Source of the DNA: an uncultured Prevotellaceae bacterium
GTDB taxonomy: Bacteria > Bacteroidota > Bacteroidia > Bacteroidales > Bacteroidaceae
Direction of reading: 5' to 3'
Assembly: GCA_900317635.1 (NCBI GenBank)
Contig: ONHN01000015.1
Location: forward strand, 1-42,318
Length of the DNA: 42,318 nt
Shown here in pieces: positions 24,426-31,598 of this stretch (positions within the stretch are counted from its first letter, which is position 1; each line of letters starts with the position of its first letter). The notes below the pieces were generated by a model, which worked only from the letters and a program-made list of their open reading frames with translations, searched no databases and was not told the DNA's origin. The translations under genes were made by a program, and so were the position numbers.

Positions 24426-25166
24426 GTGGCTGTACTTGAAATCTGCTGTGGAACGATAGACGACGTGGTGGTGGCCCAAGCTGGCGGAGCCGACCGCGTG
24501 GAGCTTTGCGCCGCTTTGGGCGAAGGCGGTGTGACGCCATCGGCAGGCTTCTTAGAGCTGGCCGACCAAATGAAGGGCCTCTGCCTGCACGCCATCGTGC
24601 GCCCGCGCGGCGGCGATTTCCTCTACAGCGCGCGCGAAAAGCAATGCATGCTCGAGGACATACGTTTCTTCGCGAGCTTCGGTCTGAGCGGCATCGTGGT
24701 AGGCGCGCTGACAGCAGCAGGCGACGTTGACACCGAGTTTGTGCAAGCCTGCGTGGAAGAGGCTGGCGGCTGCAGCGTCACGTTCCACCGCGCCTTCGAC
24801 GTATGCCGCGAACCCGCACGCGCACTGGAAGACATCATCCGCTGCGGTTGCGACCGCCTGCTCACGTCGGGCCAAGCCCCCACAGCCGAAGCTGGCATAC
24901 CCCTGTTGCAAAAGCTCGTAGCGCAAGCCGACGGACGCATCAGCATCATGCCTGGTTGCGGCGTAACGCCTGCCAACGCCGCCCACATCCTGCGCATGAC
25001 GGAAGCTACGGAGATACACGCCTCTGCCAGTAGCCTGCACCGTAGCACTATGCAATACAGCAACGCCGCCGTGCGCATGGGGCGCACCGATGCCGACGAA
25101 TACAGTCGCAAGGCAACCGACCCCGACATCGTGCGCCGCTTGCGCGAGGCAATTAGCACCCTCTAA
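24426..25166 (+). CDS. cutC: CutC family protein
   Basis: A 246-residue cytoplasmic TIM-barrel protein. It opens with VLEICCGTIDD and continues through AGGADRVELCAAL, GGVTPSAG, VRPRGGDFLYS, VTFHRAFD, RLLTSGQ and IMPGCGV, all family hallmarks. It was once proposed to handle copper, but the biochemical role is not firmly established. The start is GTG: an in-frame stop (TAG at 24420) lies two codons upstream, so no ATG is available. Several Cys residues (CC at 7-8, CGCD) are present. Upstream is a repeat array without a clear promoter. Confidence 0.93.
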   Translation: MAVLEICCGTIDDVVVAQAGGADRVELCAALGEGGVTPSAGFLELADQMKGLCLHAIVRPRGGDFLYSAREKQCMLEDIRFFASFGLSGIVVGALTAAGDVDTEFVQACVEEAGGCSVTFHRAFDVCREPARALEDIIRCGCDRLLTSGQAPTAEAGIPLLQKLVAQADGRISIMPGCGVTPANAAHILRMTEATEIHASASSLHRSTMQYSNAAVRMGRTDADEYSRKATDPDIVRRLREAISTL

Positions 25167-25224
25167 CGCTGACAGCCCGTCGGCCCATAGCCTTTAGCAC
25201 CTACAAACAACAACTATACCCATT

Positions 25225-25698
25225 ATGAAAAAGACGTATTTCCACGCGCTGGCCACGCTGGCCTTGCTCAGCAGTTGCGGCGACAACCGCACGAACGGCC
25301 CCGACGGCTGGTATGACGACGAAGACAGCCTCGCCATCAGCGAGACAGCCCCGCGCGCCGACAGCACGCTCTACGGCACGATGCTCGAGAGCGGCATGGG
25401 CAGTTTCGTCCTGCGCACCGTGAAGGGCGACACGCTCGAACTGCGCCGCGAAGGCAGCAACATTGCCGGCAGCACCGACCACGAAGGCGACCGCTTTGCC
25501 GTTATCGTCAGTGGGCGCGACAGCAACGACCCCGCCTTGGAAAAGGCTATCAACCTCACCGAGGTGGAGAAGTTCTCGAAAGACTACACCATCGTCAACG
25601 GCCAACTCGTCCTTGAAGGCGACACCGTAGAGATTGAAGCCCTCGGTCCCAACGGGCTGAAAGCCACCGGCAAGAAAATCCACAAACTCCCCAAGTAA
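25225..25698 (+). CDS. Putative lipoprotein of unknown function
   Basis: A 157-residue protein. Signal peptide with lipobox LLSSC (Cys18) is followed by an acidic linker (about 22-45, DGWYDDEDSLAISE). A beta-rich domain then contains STLYGTMLESGMGSFVLRTVKGDTLELRREG and YTIVNGQLVLEGDTVEIEAL, suggesting a small beta-barrel or OB-like fold. I do not recognise a named family. It lies 25 bp before ribE, so the two and nth may be co-transcribed. It is probably anchored in the inner or outer membrane. Confidence 0.75.
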   Translation: MKKTYFHALATLALLSSCGDNRTNGPDGWYDDEDSLAISETAPRADSTLYGTMLESGMGSFVLRTVKGDTLELRREGSNIAGSTDHEGDRFAVIVSGRDSNDPALEKAINLTEVEKFSKDYTIVNGQLVLEGDTVEIEALGPNGLKATGKKIHKLPK

Positions 25699-25723
25699 GA
25701 ACCTCTAAACCCAACATCCCCCT

Positions 25724-26326
25724 ATGTTTTCAGGCATTGTTGAAGCGATGGCTCGCGTCGTAGCCATCGAGAAAGACCATACCAACGTCCACTTCACCCT
25801 CGAATGTCCCTTTGCCGACGAACTCGGCATCGACCAAAGCGTGGCCCACAACGGCGTCTGCCTCACCGTGGTGCGCCGCGAACCAGGCCGCTACACCGTG
25901 ACGGCCATGGACGAAACGCTGCGACGCTCGAACCTCGGCCTCCTTCGCGTGGGCGACCGCGTCAACGTAGAGCGCTCCATGCTGCTGGGCGGTCGACTTG
26001 ACGGACACATCGTACAAGGCCACGTGGACCAAACAGCCGAATGCACCGCCGTCACCGACGAAGACGGTAGCCACACCTACACCTTCCGCTACCAAACCAC
26101 GCCCGATATGGCCCGCCGCGGCTATTTCTGCGTTGACAAAGGGAGCGTCACGGTCAACGGCGTGAGCCTCACCGTCTGCAACCCCACCAACGACACGTTC
26201 CAAGTCTGCATCATCCCCTACACCTTCGACAACACCAACTTCTGCGACATACAGCCTGGCACAGTTGTCAACATAGAGTTCGACATCCTTGGAAAGTACA
26301 TCGCCCGCCTGCGCGAGTTTGAGTAA
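25724..26326 (+). CDS. ribE: Riboflavin synthase, alpha subunit
   Basis: A 200-residue enzyme that dismutates two 6,7-dimethyl-8-ribityllumazines into riboflavin. It begins with the diagnostic MFSGIVE and contains the tandem lumazine-binding barrels: first half GVCLTVV, HIVQGHVD; second half KGSVTVNGVSLTV, IPYTFDNTNF. The length is normal. No FMN riboswitch precedes it and other rib genes are absent nearby. The nth gene starts 7 bp downstream, so the two are likely one transcript. Confidence 0.97.
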   Translation: MFSGIVEAMARVVAIEKDHTNVHFTLECPFADELGIDQSVAHNGVCLTVVRREPGRYTVTAMDETLRRSNLGLLRVGDRVNVERSMLLGGRLDGHIVQGHVDQTAECTAVTDEDGSHTYTFRYQTTPDMARRGYFCVDKGSVTVNGVSLTVCNPTNDTFQVCIIPYTFDNTNFCDIQPGTVVNIEFDILGKYIARLREFE

Positions 26327-26333
26327 ATAAACG

Positions 26334-26981
26334 GTGAAAATATACGAACGCTACCAACGCGTCCTCTCCTACTTAGCCCCTATCCACGGCCGACAGGAGA
26401 CGGAGCTCAACTACGAGACCCCCTTCCAGCTGCTCGTGGCCGTGGTCTTGTCGGCCCAATGCACGGACAAGCGCGTGAACCTCGTCACGCCCGCCCTCTT
26501 TGCCGACCTGCCCGATGCGCCCACCATGGCCGCTGCGGGCGAAGAGGTCATCCTGAGCTACATACGCAGCGTGAGCTACCCCAACAGTAAGGCGCGCCAC
26601 TTGGCCGCCATGTCCGAACGTCTGACCAATGACTTTGACGGCCAAGTGCCACAAACGCTGGAAGCGCTCACCTCGTTGCCTGGCGTAGGCCGCAAGACGG
26701 CCAACGTCGTATTGGCCGTAGCCTTCGGCCAAGCCGCCCTGGCCGTCGACACGCACGTCTTCCGCGTGAGCCACCGCCTCGGCCTCGTGCCGCGCACCGC
26801 CACCACGCCACTGAAAGTGGAAATGGCCTTGCGCCGCCACATACCAACGGAAGACATAGCCGCCGCCCACTACTGGCTACTGCTTCACGGACGCTACACC
26901 TGCACCGCTTTGCGCCCCAAATGCGACACGTGCGGACTGAGCGACCTCTGCCGAGGTCCCATACAAGCGAAGGCGAAATAG
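26334..26981 (+). CDS. nth: Endonuclease III
   Basis: A 215-residue base-excision repair DNA glycosylase/AP lyase for oxidised pyrimidines. The helix-hairpin-helix LPGVGRKTAN carries the catalytic Lys, and VDTHVFRV the catalytic Asp. The C-terminal [4Fe-4S] ligands follow C-x6-C-x2-C-x5-C exactly (CTALRPKCDTCGLSDLC). The start is GTG, 7 bp after the ribE stop, and gives the normal N-terminus. Confidence 0.97.
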   Translation: MKIYERYQRVLSYLAPIHGRQETELNYETPFQLLVAVVLSAQCTDKRVNLVTPALFADLPDAPTMAAAGEEVILSYIRSVSYPNSKARHLAAMSERLTNDFDGQVPQTLEALTSLPGVGRKTANVVLAVAFGQAALAVDTHVFRVSHRLGLVPRTATTPLKVEMALRRHIPTEDIAAAHYWLLLHGRYTCTALRPKCDTCGLSDLCRGPIQAKAK

Positions 26982-27097
26982 GGAAACGAAGTTGCAAAAG
27001 CCATAGTGCCCGTGGGGCCTATACGCTGTGCTGGAAACGTGCAAAACTTTGCCCGCTGCAAAAAAAGCGAAAAAAAATGCAATTTGTAGGCAATAAA

Positions 27098-27129
27098 TTT
27101 GTTTGTTTCCCGATAATGCCCTACTTTTG
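27098..27129 (+). promoter_or_regulatory. Promoter of the T9SS-tail mini-protein
   Basis: -33 TTTG (27098-27101), a 20-bp spacer, and -7 TACTTTTG (27122-27129), followed by CAGC. The leader to the ATG at 27154 is about 20 nt. Confidence 0.75.
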
Positions 27130-27153
27130 CAGCAAAGAAAGGAGTACGACCTT

Positions 27154-27462
27154 ATGAAAAGATTACTTCGCCATATAGCTTTTTGCCTTGCTCTGTTGCT
27201 ACCGGCAGGGGTGTTGGCCGCAGATGCCGACCCCGTGCTCGCCTCAATGGAGATGCAGCAAGAAATCCAAATAACGCTCAACGGCACCAGCCTGCGCGTG
27301 ATTGGAGCTGCCGGGGCAACGCTCGAAATCTACAACGTAACTGGTGTGCGCGTCTTCTGCTCTCGCATAGACAGTGCCGACCGCTCGTTCAACCTTAACC
27401 TCACGCGCGGATGCTACATTGTGCGCATAGGCAAATTCGTTAGAAAAATCTCTATCGTCTAA
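27154..27462 (+). CDS. Small secreted protein consisting mainly of a T9SS-type tail
   Basis: A 102-residue protein with signal peptide 1-22 (LLLPAGVLA) and a short linker. From about residue 40 to the end it has a type A type IX secretion tail-like pattern: LRVIGAAGATLEIYNVTGVRVF, then NLTRGCYIVRIGKFVRKISIV. No separate passenger domain is visible. It has its own good promoter and a very strong hairpin after it, so it is a deliberate single gene rather than a fragment. The ATG at 27154 is preferred; upstream codons in frame lie within the promoter. The role is unknown. Confidence 0.75.
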   Translation: MKRLLRHIAFCLALLLPAGVLAADADPVLASMEMQQEIQITLNGTSLRVIGAAGATLEIYNVTGVRVFCSRIDSADRSFNLNLTRGCYIVRIGKFVRKISIV

Positions 27463-27509
27463 AGAGAGTGCATACGGCTGACCGAAGAAGCCACCCTCCC
27501 ATATTTTTT

Positions 27510-27571
27510 TCGGATTATAACACTACCTGCACTTTTCCCCTCCCGCCCCGTGCAGGTTAGTTATAATCCGA
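27510..27571. terminator. Long hairpin between the T9SS-tail gene and sigma gene
   Basis: TCGGATTATAAC (27510-27521) pairs perfectly with 27560-27571. ACCTGCAC (27525-27532) pairs with GTGCAGGT (27550-27557). A small internal loop separates the two stems and the apical loop is a 17-nt pyrimidine tract. TTTTTTT precedes it and ATTTTATT follows, so it could terminate in both directions. It is 51 bp upstream of the sigma factor start. Confidence 0.85.
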
Positions 27572-27622
27572 TTTTATTAGGCTCGTTAAAGAACGTGTCC
27601 TGTCCTGTCCCCTCCCCTACCT

Positions 27623-28156
27623 GTGGAAACGCTGACGCAACGCTTAAAAAATCCCGCCACACGCACCGCCGCTTTCGAAGAGATGGTGCGCAAATACTCA
27701 GCACGCCTCTACCAGCAGATACGTCGCTTCGTACTCTACCACGACGATGCCAACGACGTGCTGCAAAACGTGTTCGTGAAAGCATGGACTGGGCTTGACA
27801 GCTTTCGCGGCGACGCGCAAATAAGCACCTGGCTCTACCGCATAGCCGCCAACGAAAGCCTTACGTTCATCAGCCGGCAACGCCAAACGCTCTCGCTCGA
27901 CGACGAAGGCGTGGCCGCCATTGCCGCCTCGCTGGAAAGCGACCCCTATTTCGACGGCGACGCCACCGAGGCGCGCCTGCAAGCCGCCATTGCCTCGCTG
28001 CCCGACAAACAGCGCATCGTTTTCAACCTACGCTACTACGAAGAAATGCCTTACGAGGAAATGAGCCGACTGCTCGACACCAGCGAAGGCGCCTTGAAAG
28101 CCTCCTACCACTTCGCACAACAAAAGGTGGTGGCGGCAATGAAAAGCGAAGAATAA
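27623..28156 (+). CDS. ECF-type RNA polymerase sigma factor
   Basis: A 177-residue sigma-70 family protein. Region 2 is at about 20-90 (YHDDANDVLQNVFVKAWTGL, FRGDAQISTWLYRIAAN). Region 4 is at about 113-172 (LPDKQRIVFNLRYYEEMPYEEMSRLL, SEGALKASYHFA). It redirects RNA polymerase to a specific regulon, probably for envelope stress given its neighbours. The GTG start gives the family N-terminus; the next Met is at residue 21, inside region 2. The two downstream genes form a compact unit with it. Confidence 0.92.
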   Translation: METLTQRLKNPATRTAAFEEMVRKYSARLYQQIRRFVLYHDDANDVLQNVFVKAWTGLDSFRGDAQISTWLYRIAANESLTFISRQRQTLSLDDEGVAAIAASLESDPYFDGDATEARLQAAIASLPDKQRIVFNLRYYEEMPYEEMSRLLDTSEGALKASYHFAQQKVVAAMKSEE

Positions 28157-28209
28157 AAACTTGGTGCAGGACATTAAACTTTTGTATGCTTCGTGCGTCA
28201 AACAGACAA

Positions 28210-28635
28210 ATGCAAACGGATAAGAAGATGAACACCTTAGACATCCCCAAGAACAATCCTTTTCGCACTCCGGCAGGCTACTTCGACCAGCTGCCCGCCG
28301 CTGTGATGAAACGCATAGCGCAGGCTGAAGCTGAAAAAGCAAAAGTGCCACCGGCAAGCAAGCCGCGCCCCTCGCGCGCGCGTACATTAAATATATATAT
28401 GCGCTACGTGGCAGGCATCGCTGCCACCGTCGTCTTCTTCCTACTTTTCACGATGAGCGGCGAGCGCACGGTGCAACAAGCCCCAGCCCCTGCTACAGCG
28501 GACGCCGCCAGCGTGCCGGCAAAAGCTTCCGACACGCAGCTTGCCAATGCTTCCGCCAATACCGACCAGCTCTACGACTACCTCCTCTACACCAGCCAAG
28601 ACGTTTACGACTATGAAACGCTTTCAGAAGAATAA
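28210..28635 (+). CDS. Single-TM partner of the ECF sigma factor (putative anti-sigma)
   Basis: A 141-residue protein from the ATG at 28210; an ATG at 28186 would add 8 residues and one at 28228 would remove 6. The N-terminal cytoplasmic part has NPFRTPAGYFDQLP, a signature of small Bacteroidetes proteins found next to ECF sigma genes. One TM helix is at about 63-82 (YVAGIAATVVFFLLFTMSG). An Ala-rich periplasmic tail ends in YDYLLYTSQDVYDYETLSEE. No zinc anti-sigma HxxxCxxC motif is present. A role as anti-sigma factor is inferred only from position and topology. Confidence 0.75.
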   Translation: MQTDKKMNTLDIPKNNPFRTPAGYFDQLPAAVMKRIAQAEAEKAKVPPASKPRPSRARTLNIYMRYVAGIAATVVFFLLFTMSGERTVQQAPAPATADAASVPAKASDTQLANASANTDQLYDYLLYTSQDVYDYETLSEE

Positions 28636-29137
28636 CCGCATGGCAACGCTGTGGCTCGCTCTGCTCCTGCTTCTATGCCCTGCCACGCTCTCTGCGCAAC
28701 GCCCCTCCCACAACTCGCGTCCGTCGCATAACGTCCCCGCACCGAGCAAAGGCAAAGGCAAAGACGGCAAGCGCCTGAAGCCCGAAGAGTTTCGGCGTGA
28801 GTTTGAAAACTTCATCCTGAGCCGTGTCAACCTAACGCAGCAAGAAGCCAGCCGCTTCTTCCCCATGTTCCACGAAATGAAGAAACAGCAACGCGAAGTG
28901 CGCGGCAAGATACATCGCGCCACGGAGCGTGCCTGCCGTGAAAACCTCAGCCAGCGCGACTGCCGCCGCATCCTCGACGAAGTGTTGCGCTTGCGCCGCC
29001 AAGCCGACGACATCGAAGCGAACTACTACGAGCGCTTTCGCAACATCCTGCCCGCCGAGAAACTCCTGCGCGTGATGGAAGCCGAACACGAATTCGGAAA
29101 ACGCATGTGGGGACGCGGGAAAGGCAAGAAGAAATAA
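28613..29137 (+). CDS. Periplasmic Spy/CpxP-like helical protein
   Basis: A 174-residue protein. Signal peptide up to ATLSAQ; a basic start MKRFQKNNR supports the ATG at 28613, although ATG 28640 is possible. A Ser/His/Lys-rich linker is followed by a helical, Arg-rich region from about 55. It contains RVNLTQQEASRFFPMFHEMKKQQREV and ANYYERFRNILPAEKLLRVMEAE, similar in layout to Spy/CpxP LTxxQ chaperones and heavy-metal sensors. It may be a periplasmic chaperone or sensor reporting to the sigma/anti-sigma pair. The start overlaps the upstream gene by 23 bp, so translation is probably coupled. Confidence 0.78.
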   Translation: MKRFQKNNRMATLWLALLLLLCPATLSAQRPSHNSRPSHNVPAPSKGKGKDGKRLKPEEFRREFENFILSRVNLTQQEASRFFPMFHEMKKQQREVRGKIHRATERACRENLSQRDCRRILDEVLRLRRQADDIEANYYERFRNILPAEKLLRVMEAEHEFGKRMWGRGKGKKK

Positions 29138-29176
29138 ACCAGCGCAAACCGCTGCATACAACACAAAAACTACGAC

Positions 29177-29215
29177 ACCACGCGATGACATGCTCAACGC
29201 CTGTCATCGCGTGGT
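29177..29215 (+). terminator. 14-bp hairpin after the sigma operon
   Basis: ACCACGCGATGACA (29177-29190) pairs perfectly with 29202-29215 around an 11-nt loop. ATCATATTATG follows rather than a T run, so termination strength is uncertain. Confidence 0.65.
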
Positions 29216-29256
29216 ATCATATTATGGCAGCGTCCGTGCTGAAACCCGCCAAAAGC

Positions 29257-29310
29257 CAAGCCGCGCTTCCTGCTGTGGTGTGCTATGAGCACGACAGGTA
29301 GCGCGGCTTG
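29257..29310 (-). terminator. Compound hairpin after the winged-helix gene
   Basis: CAAGCCGCGC (29257-29266) pairs with GCGCGGCTTG (29301-29310). Inner stems CCTG/CAGG (29269-29272 and 29295-29298) and GTGCT/AGCAC (29280-29284 and 29288-29292) extend it. On the minus strand GCTTTTGG follows. Another hairpin, GCGGG/CCCGC (29359-29363 and 29369-29373), lies between it and the gene's stop. Confidence 0.6.
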
Positions 29311-29379
29311 AGGGTCCTGTGAGGCTACAAGGGTTGCGAGCCGTCGTCAGGAGCAAGTGCGGGCATTGCCCGCCCGTTC

Positions 29380-29583
29380 TTACTTCAGGACAACGGTAAC
29401 GTCCTTCTCAACCTCTTCAACCGTTACTTTGTCCTCACGGAGTAACCAGCCAAGAGCGAGGAAGAAGTCCTTGTCGCTGCGAATTTTCGTTGCTTTCTTG
29501 AGCTCCTTGCCAGTGAGTTGACCACCTTCATTGAGAGCTTCCCAAATTTTGCCAGCAAGTTCGCCAGCCTTTTCTGTGAACAT
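29380..29583 (-). CDS. Small winged-helix protein, DUF2582-like
   Basis: A 67-residue protein with a single winged helix-turn-helix. LAGKIWEALNEGGQLTGKELKKATKI forms the helices and DFFLALGWLLREDKVTVEEVEKDVTVVL the recognition helix and wing. It matches the small DUF2582 (PF10771) proteins of Bacteroidetes, of unknown target. The start is the ATG at 29583; the longer open frame upstream crosses the promoter. It is alone on the minus strand between two plus-strand operons. Confidence 0.85.
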   Translation of the reverse strand: MFTEKAGELAGKIWEALNEGGQLTGKELKKATKIRSDKDFFLALGWLLREDKVTVEEVEKDVTVVLK

Positions 29584-29661
29584 AATTTGTTGTTTTAGTG
29601 TTGTTAAGTCTATTAAACCATACACCTCGGCGTGCGAGGCATAAGTTGTTGTAACTCGCTG

Positions 29662-29669
29662 CAAAAGTA
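29662..29669 (-). promoter_or_regulatory. -7 box for the winged-helix gene
   Basis: TACTTTTG on the minus strand (complement of CAAAAGTA), followed by CAGCG. No TTTG is found at the matching -33 position. The leader to the ATG would be about 75 nt. Confidence 0.45.
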
Positions 29670-29743
29670 AGCAACTCTTATTTTTAACACCCCCTCTTCT
29701 AACAAAAAAGCACAAAAAGAAACTTTTTTTTAATCTTTCTTCT

Positions 29744-29751
29744 TATCTTTG
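29744..29751 (+). promoter_or_regulatory. -7 box for the glycosyltransferase gene
   Basis: TATCTTTG, followed by CC. A run of T lies 20 bp upstream but there is no exact TTTG. The leader to the TTG start at 29853 is about 95 nt. Confidence 0.45.
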
Positions 29752-29852
29752 CCAACCAAACGTAGCATACGAGTGCCCCTACTTAAGCGAAACATAGAAG
29801 TTTACGCTCTTTTCACGCTGACTTCTAGGGACCACAAAACACACCGCCGACC

Positions 29853-30779
29853 TTGCTTTCTATCCTTATCCCCACCTACCAGCGCGACTGCTCTGCGCTT
29901 GTCCTCGACTTGCTAAGCCAAGCCGAGTCGTTTCAGCGTACATCGAACGGAGCATTCAGCTACGAACTAATTGTTGGCGACGACGGGAGCAAGGGTGAGG
30001 CCATCGAGCAATTAGAGCGTGCGCTGGCAGGAAAGCCCCATTGCCGGTTACTGCGCCAGACGCGCAACCATGGACGCGCCGCCAACTGCAACCAGATGGC
30101 GCGCGAGGCAAAAGGCGACTGGCTACTCATCATTGACGACGACGCCGCCGTATGTTCCGACACGTTCATACGCGACTACTGGGCGGTGCGCTTGCAGGCC
30201 GATGTGGTTTGCGGTTCGCTGCGCAACCCGCCGCCCCCCGCGCCGAAAGGTCACGAACTGCGCTACCGCTACGAAAAGAAAGCCGAACCCCGCCGACGGG
30301 CCGCATGGCGTAACCGTCGCCCCTACGATGAGTTCACGACTTTCAACGTACTCTTCAGCCGTCGGGCGTTCGATGCAGTTCAGTTCGACGAACGCTGCAC
30401 AGAGTATGGCTATGAAGACGTCCTGATGGGCCTTATGCTGAAAGAGCGCGGTTTTAGCGTGCTACACGCCGACATTCCCCTCGTCCATACGGGCATCGAC
30501 AGTAACGAAAACTTCCTGCGCAACACCGAAGCCTCTATGCGGGTGTTGGCGCGCATAGGCGAGCCGCTCACCAGCTATGCCGGCGCATCGCGCACCCTGC
30601 GCACCCTGCGCCGTTTTGGCCTCGGGCGAGTACCTATATATATATATACGCACTGGGGCCGGGATTTGCGCCGTCAGTTGCAGGGAGCGCACCCCTCCCT
30701 CTTTCTCTTTCATACCTACAAACTATGCTACTACGCCACCGTAAAACAGGGAATACAAGCCGCCGCCTCATCGCTCTGA
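29853..30779 (+). CDS. Family 2 glycosyltransferase
   Basis: A 308-residue cytoplasmic GT-A fold enzyme. It has LSILIPTYQRDC at the N-terminus, GDDGS near 40, the nucleotide-sugar/metal motif IIDDDAAV near 95, and TTFNVLFSRRAFDAVQFDERCTEYGYEDVLMGLML as the acceptor-side region. It should transfer a sugar to surface polysaccharide or lipid; donor and acceptor are unknown. The start must be the TTG at 29853, because an in-frame TAG at 29826 closes the frame upstream with no ATG or GTG between. The DUF3256 gene overlaps or directly follows it. Confidence 0.88.
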   Translation: MLSILIPTYQRDCSALVLDLLSQAESFQRTSNGAFSYELIVGDDGSKGEAIEQLERALAGKPHCRLLRQTRNHGRAANCNQMAREAKGDWLLIIDDDAAVCSDTFIRDYWAVRLQADVVCGSLRNPPPPAPKGHELRYRYEKKAEPRRRAAWRNRRPYDEFTTFNVLFSRRAFDAVQFDERCTEYGYEDVLMGLMLKERGFSVLHADIPLVHTGIDSNENFLRNTEASMRVLARIGEPLTSYAGASRTLRTLRRFGLGRVPIYIYTHWGRDLRRQLQGAHPSLFLFHTYKLCYYATVKQGIQAAASSL

Positions 30780-31393
30780 GTGTGATGTGCCTTACATTCT
30801 TAGGTCTGTGGGCCATCCCCATCGACAGCCTCTTTGTGCAAATACCCAACACCGTCTTGCCACAACTTAGCACGTCGGTTCGGCTTGATATGCTCGACTA
30901 TTGGAACGCTGGGCAAACCGAACGAGCTGTAGGAACGACGGTGATGCTATCCGATGTGCGCCTCGTGGCAAAAGACGACACGTGCCTGACGCTGCAACTC
31001 TCGCCCACGTGCACCTGGCAACTTCTTCGCCTAAAAACGAAGAGAGCGGAGCAGTATGTCATACTCGAAACCCCGTCGAATGGGCTATGCGGCACGTTCG
31101 CCACCAGCTACGACAGCCGTTGGCAACCCAGTGCCCTGTCGCTTCCCCCGGTCCCGGCCGCCGCGCTGTGCACCCTCCCCGACAGCCTCGCCGCCGAAAA
31201 GCGCCAAGCGTTGCAAGAAGCTCTACAGCACGCCGCCGTCTGTTGGACGTGGAACAGCGAAAAGTGTGCGCTCACCGCACAAATAGCCACCGCCACGCTG
31301 ACAGCCGAAACGAAAGAAGCCGTGCAATGCAATGCGCGCGAACTGACGGCACAATGGAACGGAAAGACCTTCGCCCTTCAGCCAAACAAATAG
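30725..31393 (+). CDS. DUF3256 family secreted protein
   Basis: A 222-residue protein with an N-terminal signal-like segment (RRLIALSVMCLTFLGLWA). IPNTVLPQLSTSVRLDMLDYWNAG and TTVMLSDVRLVAKDDTCLTLQLSP then follow, which fit the Bacteroidales DUF3256 (PF11644) pattern. The function is unknown; it is presumably periplasmic. The ATG at 30725 overlaps the glycosyltransferase by 55 bp and supplies the basic n-region of the signal. An ATG at 30785, five bases after that stop, is the alternative and would give a shorter, uncharged signal. Confidence 0.8.
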   Translation: MLLRHRKTGNTSRRLIALSVMCLTFLGLWAIPIDSLFVQIPNTVLPQLSTSVRLDMLDYWNAGQTERAVGTTVMLSDVRLVAKDDTCLTLQLSPTCTWQLLRLKTKRAEQYVILETPSNGLCGTFATSYDSRWQPSALSLPPVPAAALCTLPDSLAAEKRQALQEALQHAAVCWTWNSEKCALTAQIATATLTAETKEAVQCNARELTAQWNGKTFALQPNK

Positions 31394-31418
31394 TCTTTTT
31401 GAAGTCGTCAACTTTCCT

Positions 31419-31475
31419 AAGGGGAGTGATGGCTGCCCCTTCCTCCTAATAACGTACTCAACTTTCGAAAGCTTG
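31419..31475 (+). terminator. Weak hairpins after DUF3256
   Basis: AAGGGG (31419-31424) pairs with CCCCTT (31436-31441), and CTTTCGAAAG forms a palindrome at 31462-31471 followed by CTTGAAAAAAG. The second sits in a TCAACTTTCG-type motif seen elsewhere in the window. Confidence 0.4.
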
Positions 31476-31523
31476 AAAAAAGTATAATTCCTGCACACAC
31501 GCGCAAAAAGTGGGCAGCGGCAT

Positions 31524-31554
31524 TTTGCTTATTGCTGAGAAAAGCGTAAATTTG
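31524..31554 (+). promoter_or_regulatory. fba promoter
   Basis: -33 TTTG (31524-31527), a 19-bp spacer, and -7 TAAATTTG (31547-31554), followed by CA. The leader is about 38 nt. Confidence 0.75.
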
Positions 31555-31598
31555 CACGACTTTAACAGCAACGAACTTCAATAAAAATCATAAGACCT

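Noticed and set aside
29107-29301. 64-codon open frame after the Spy/CpxP-like gene
   Set aside because: It starts inside the upstream gene and runs through two hairpins. It shows no coding character.
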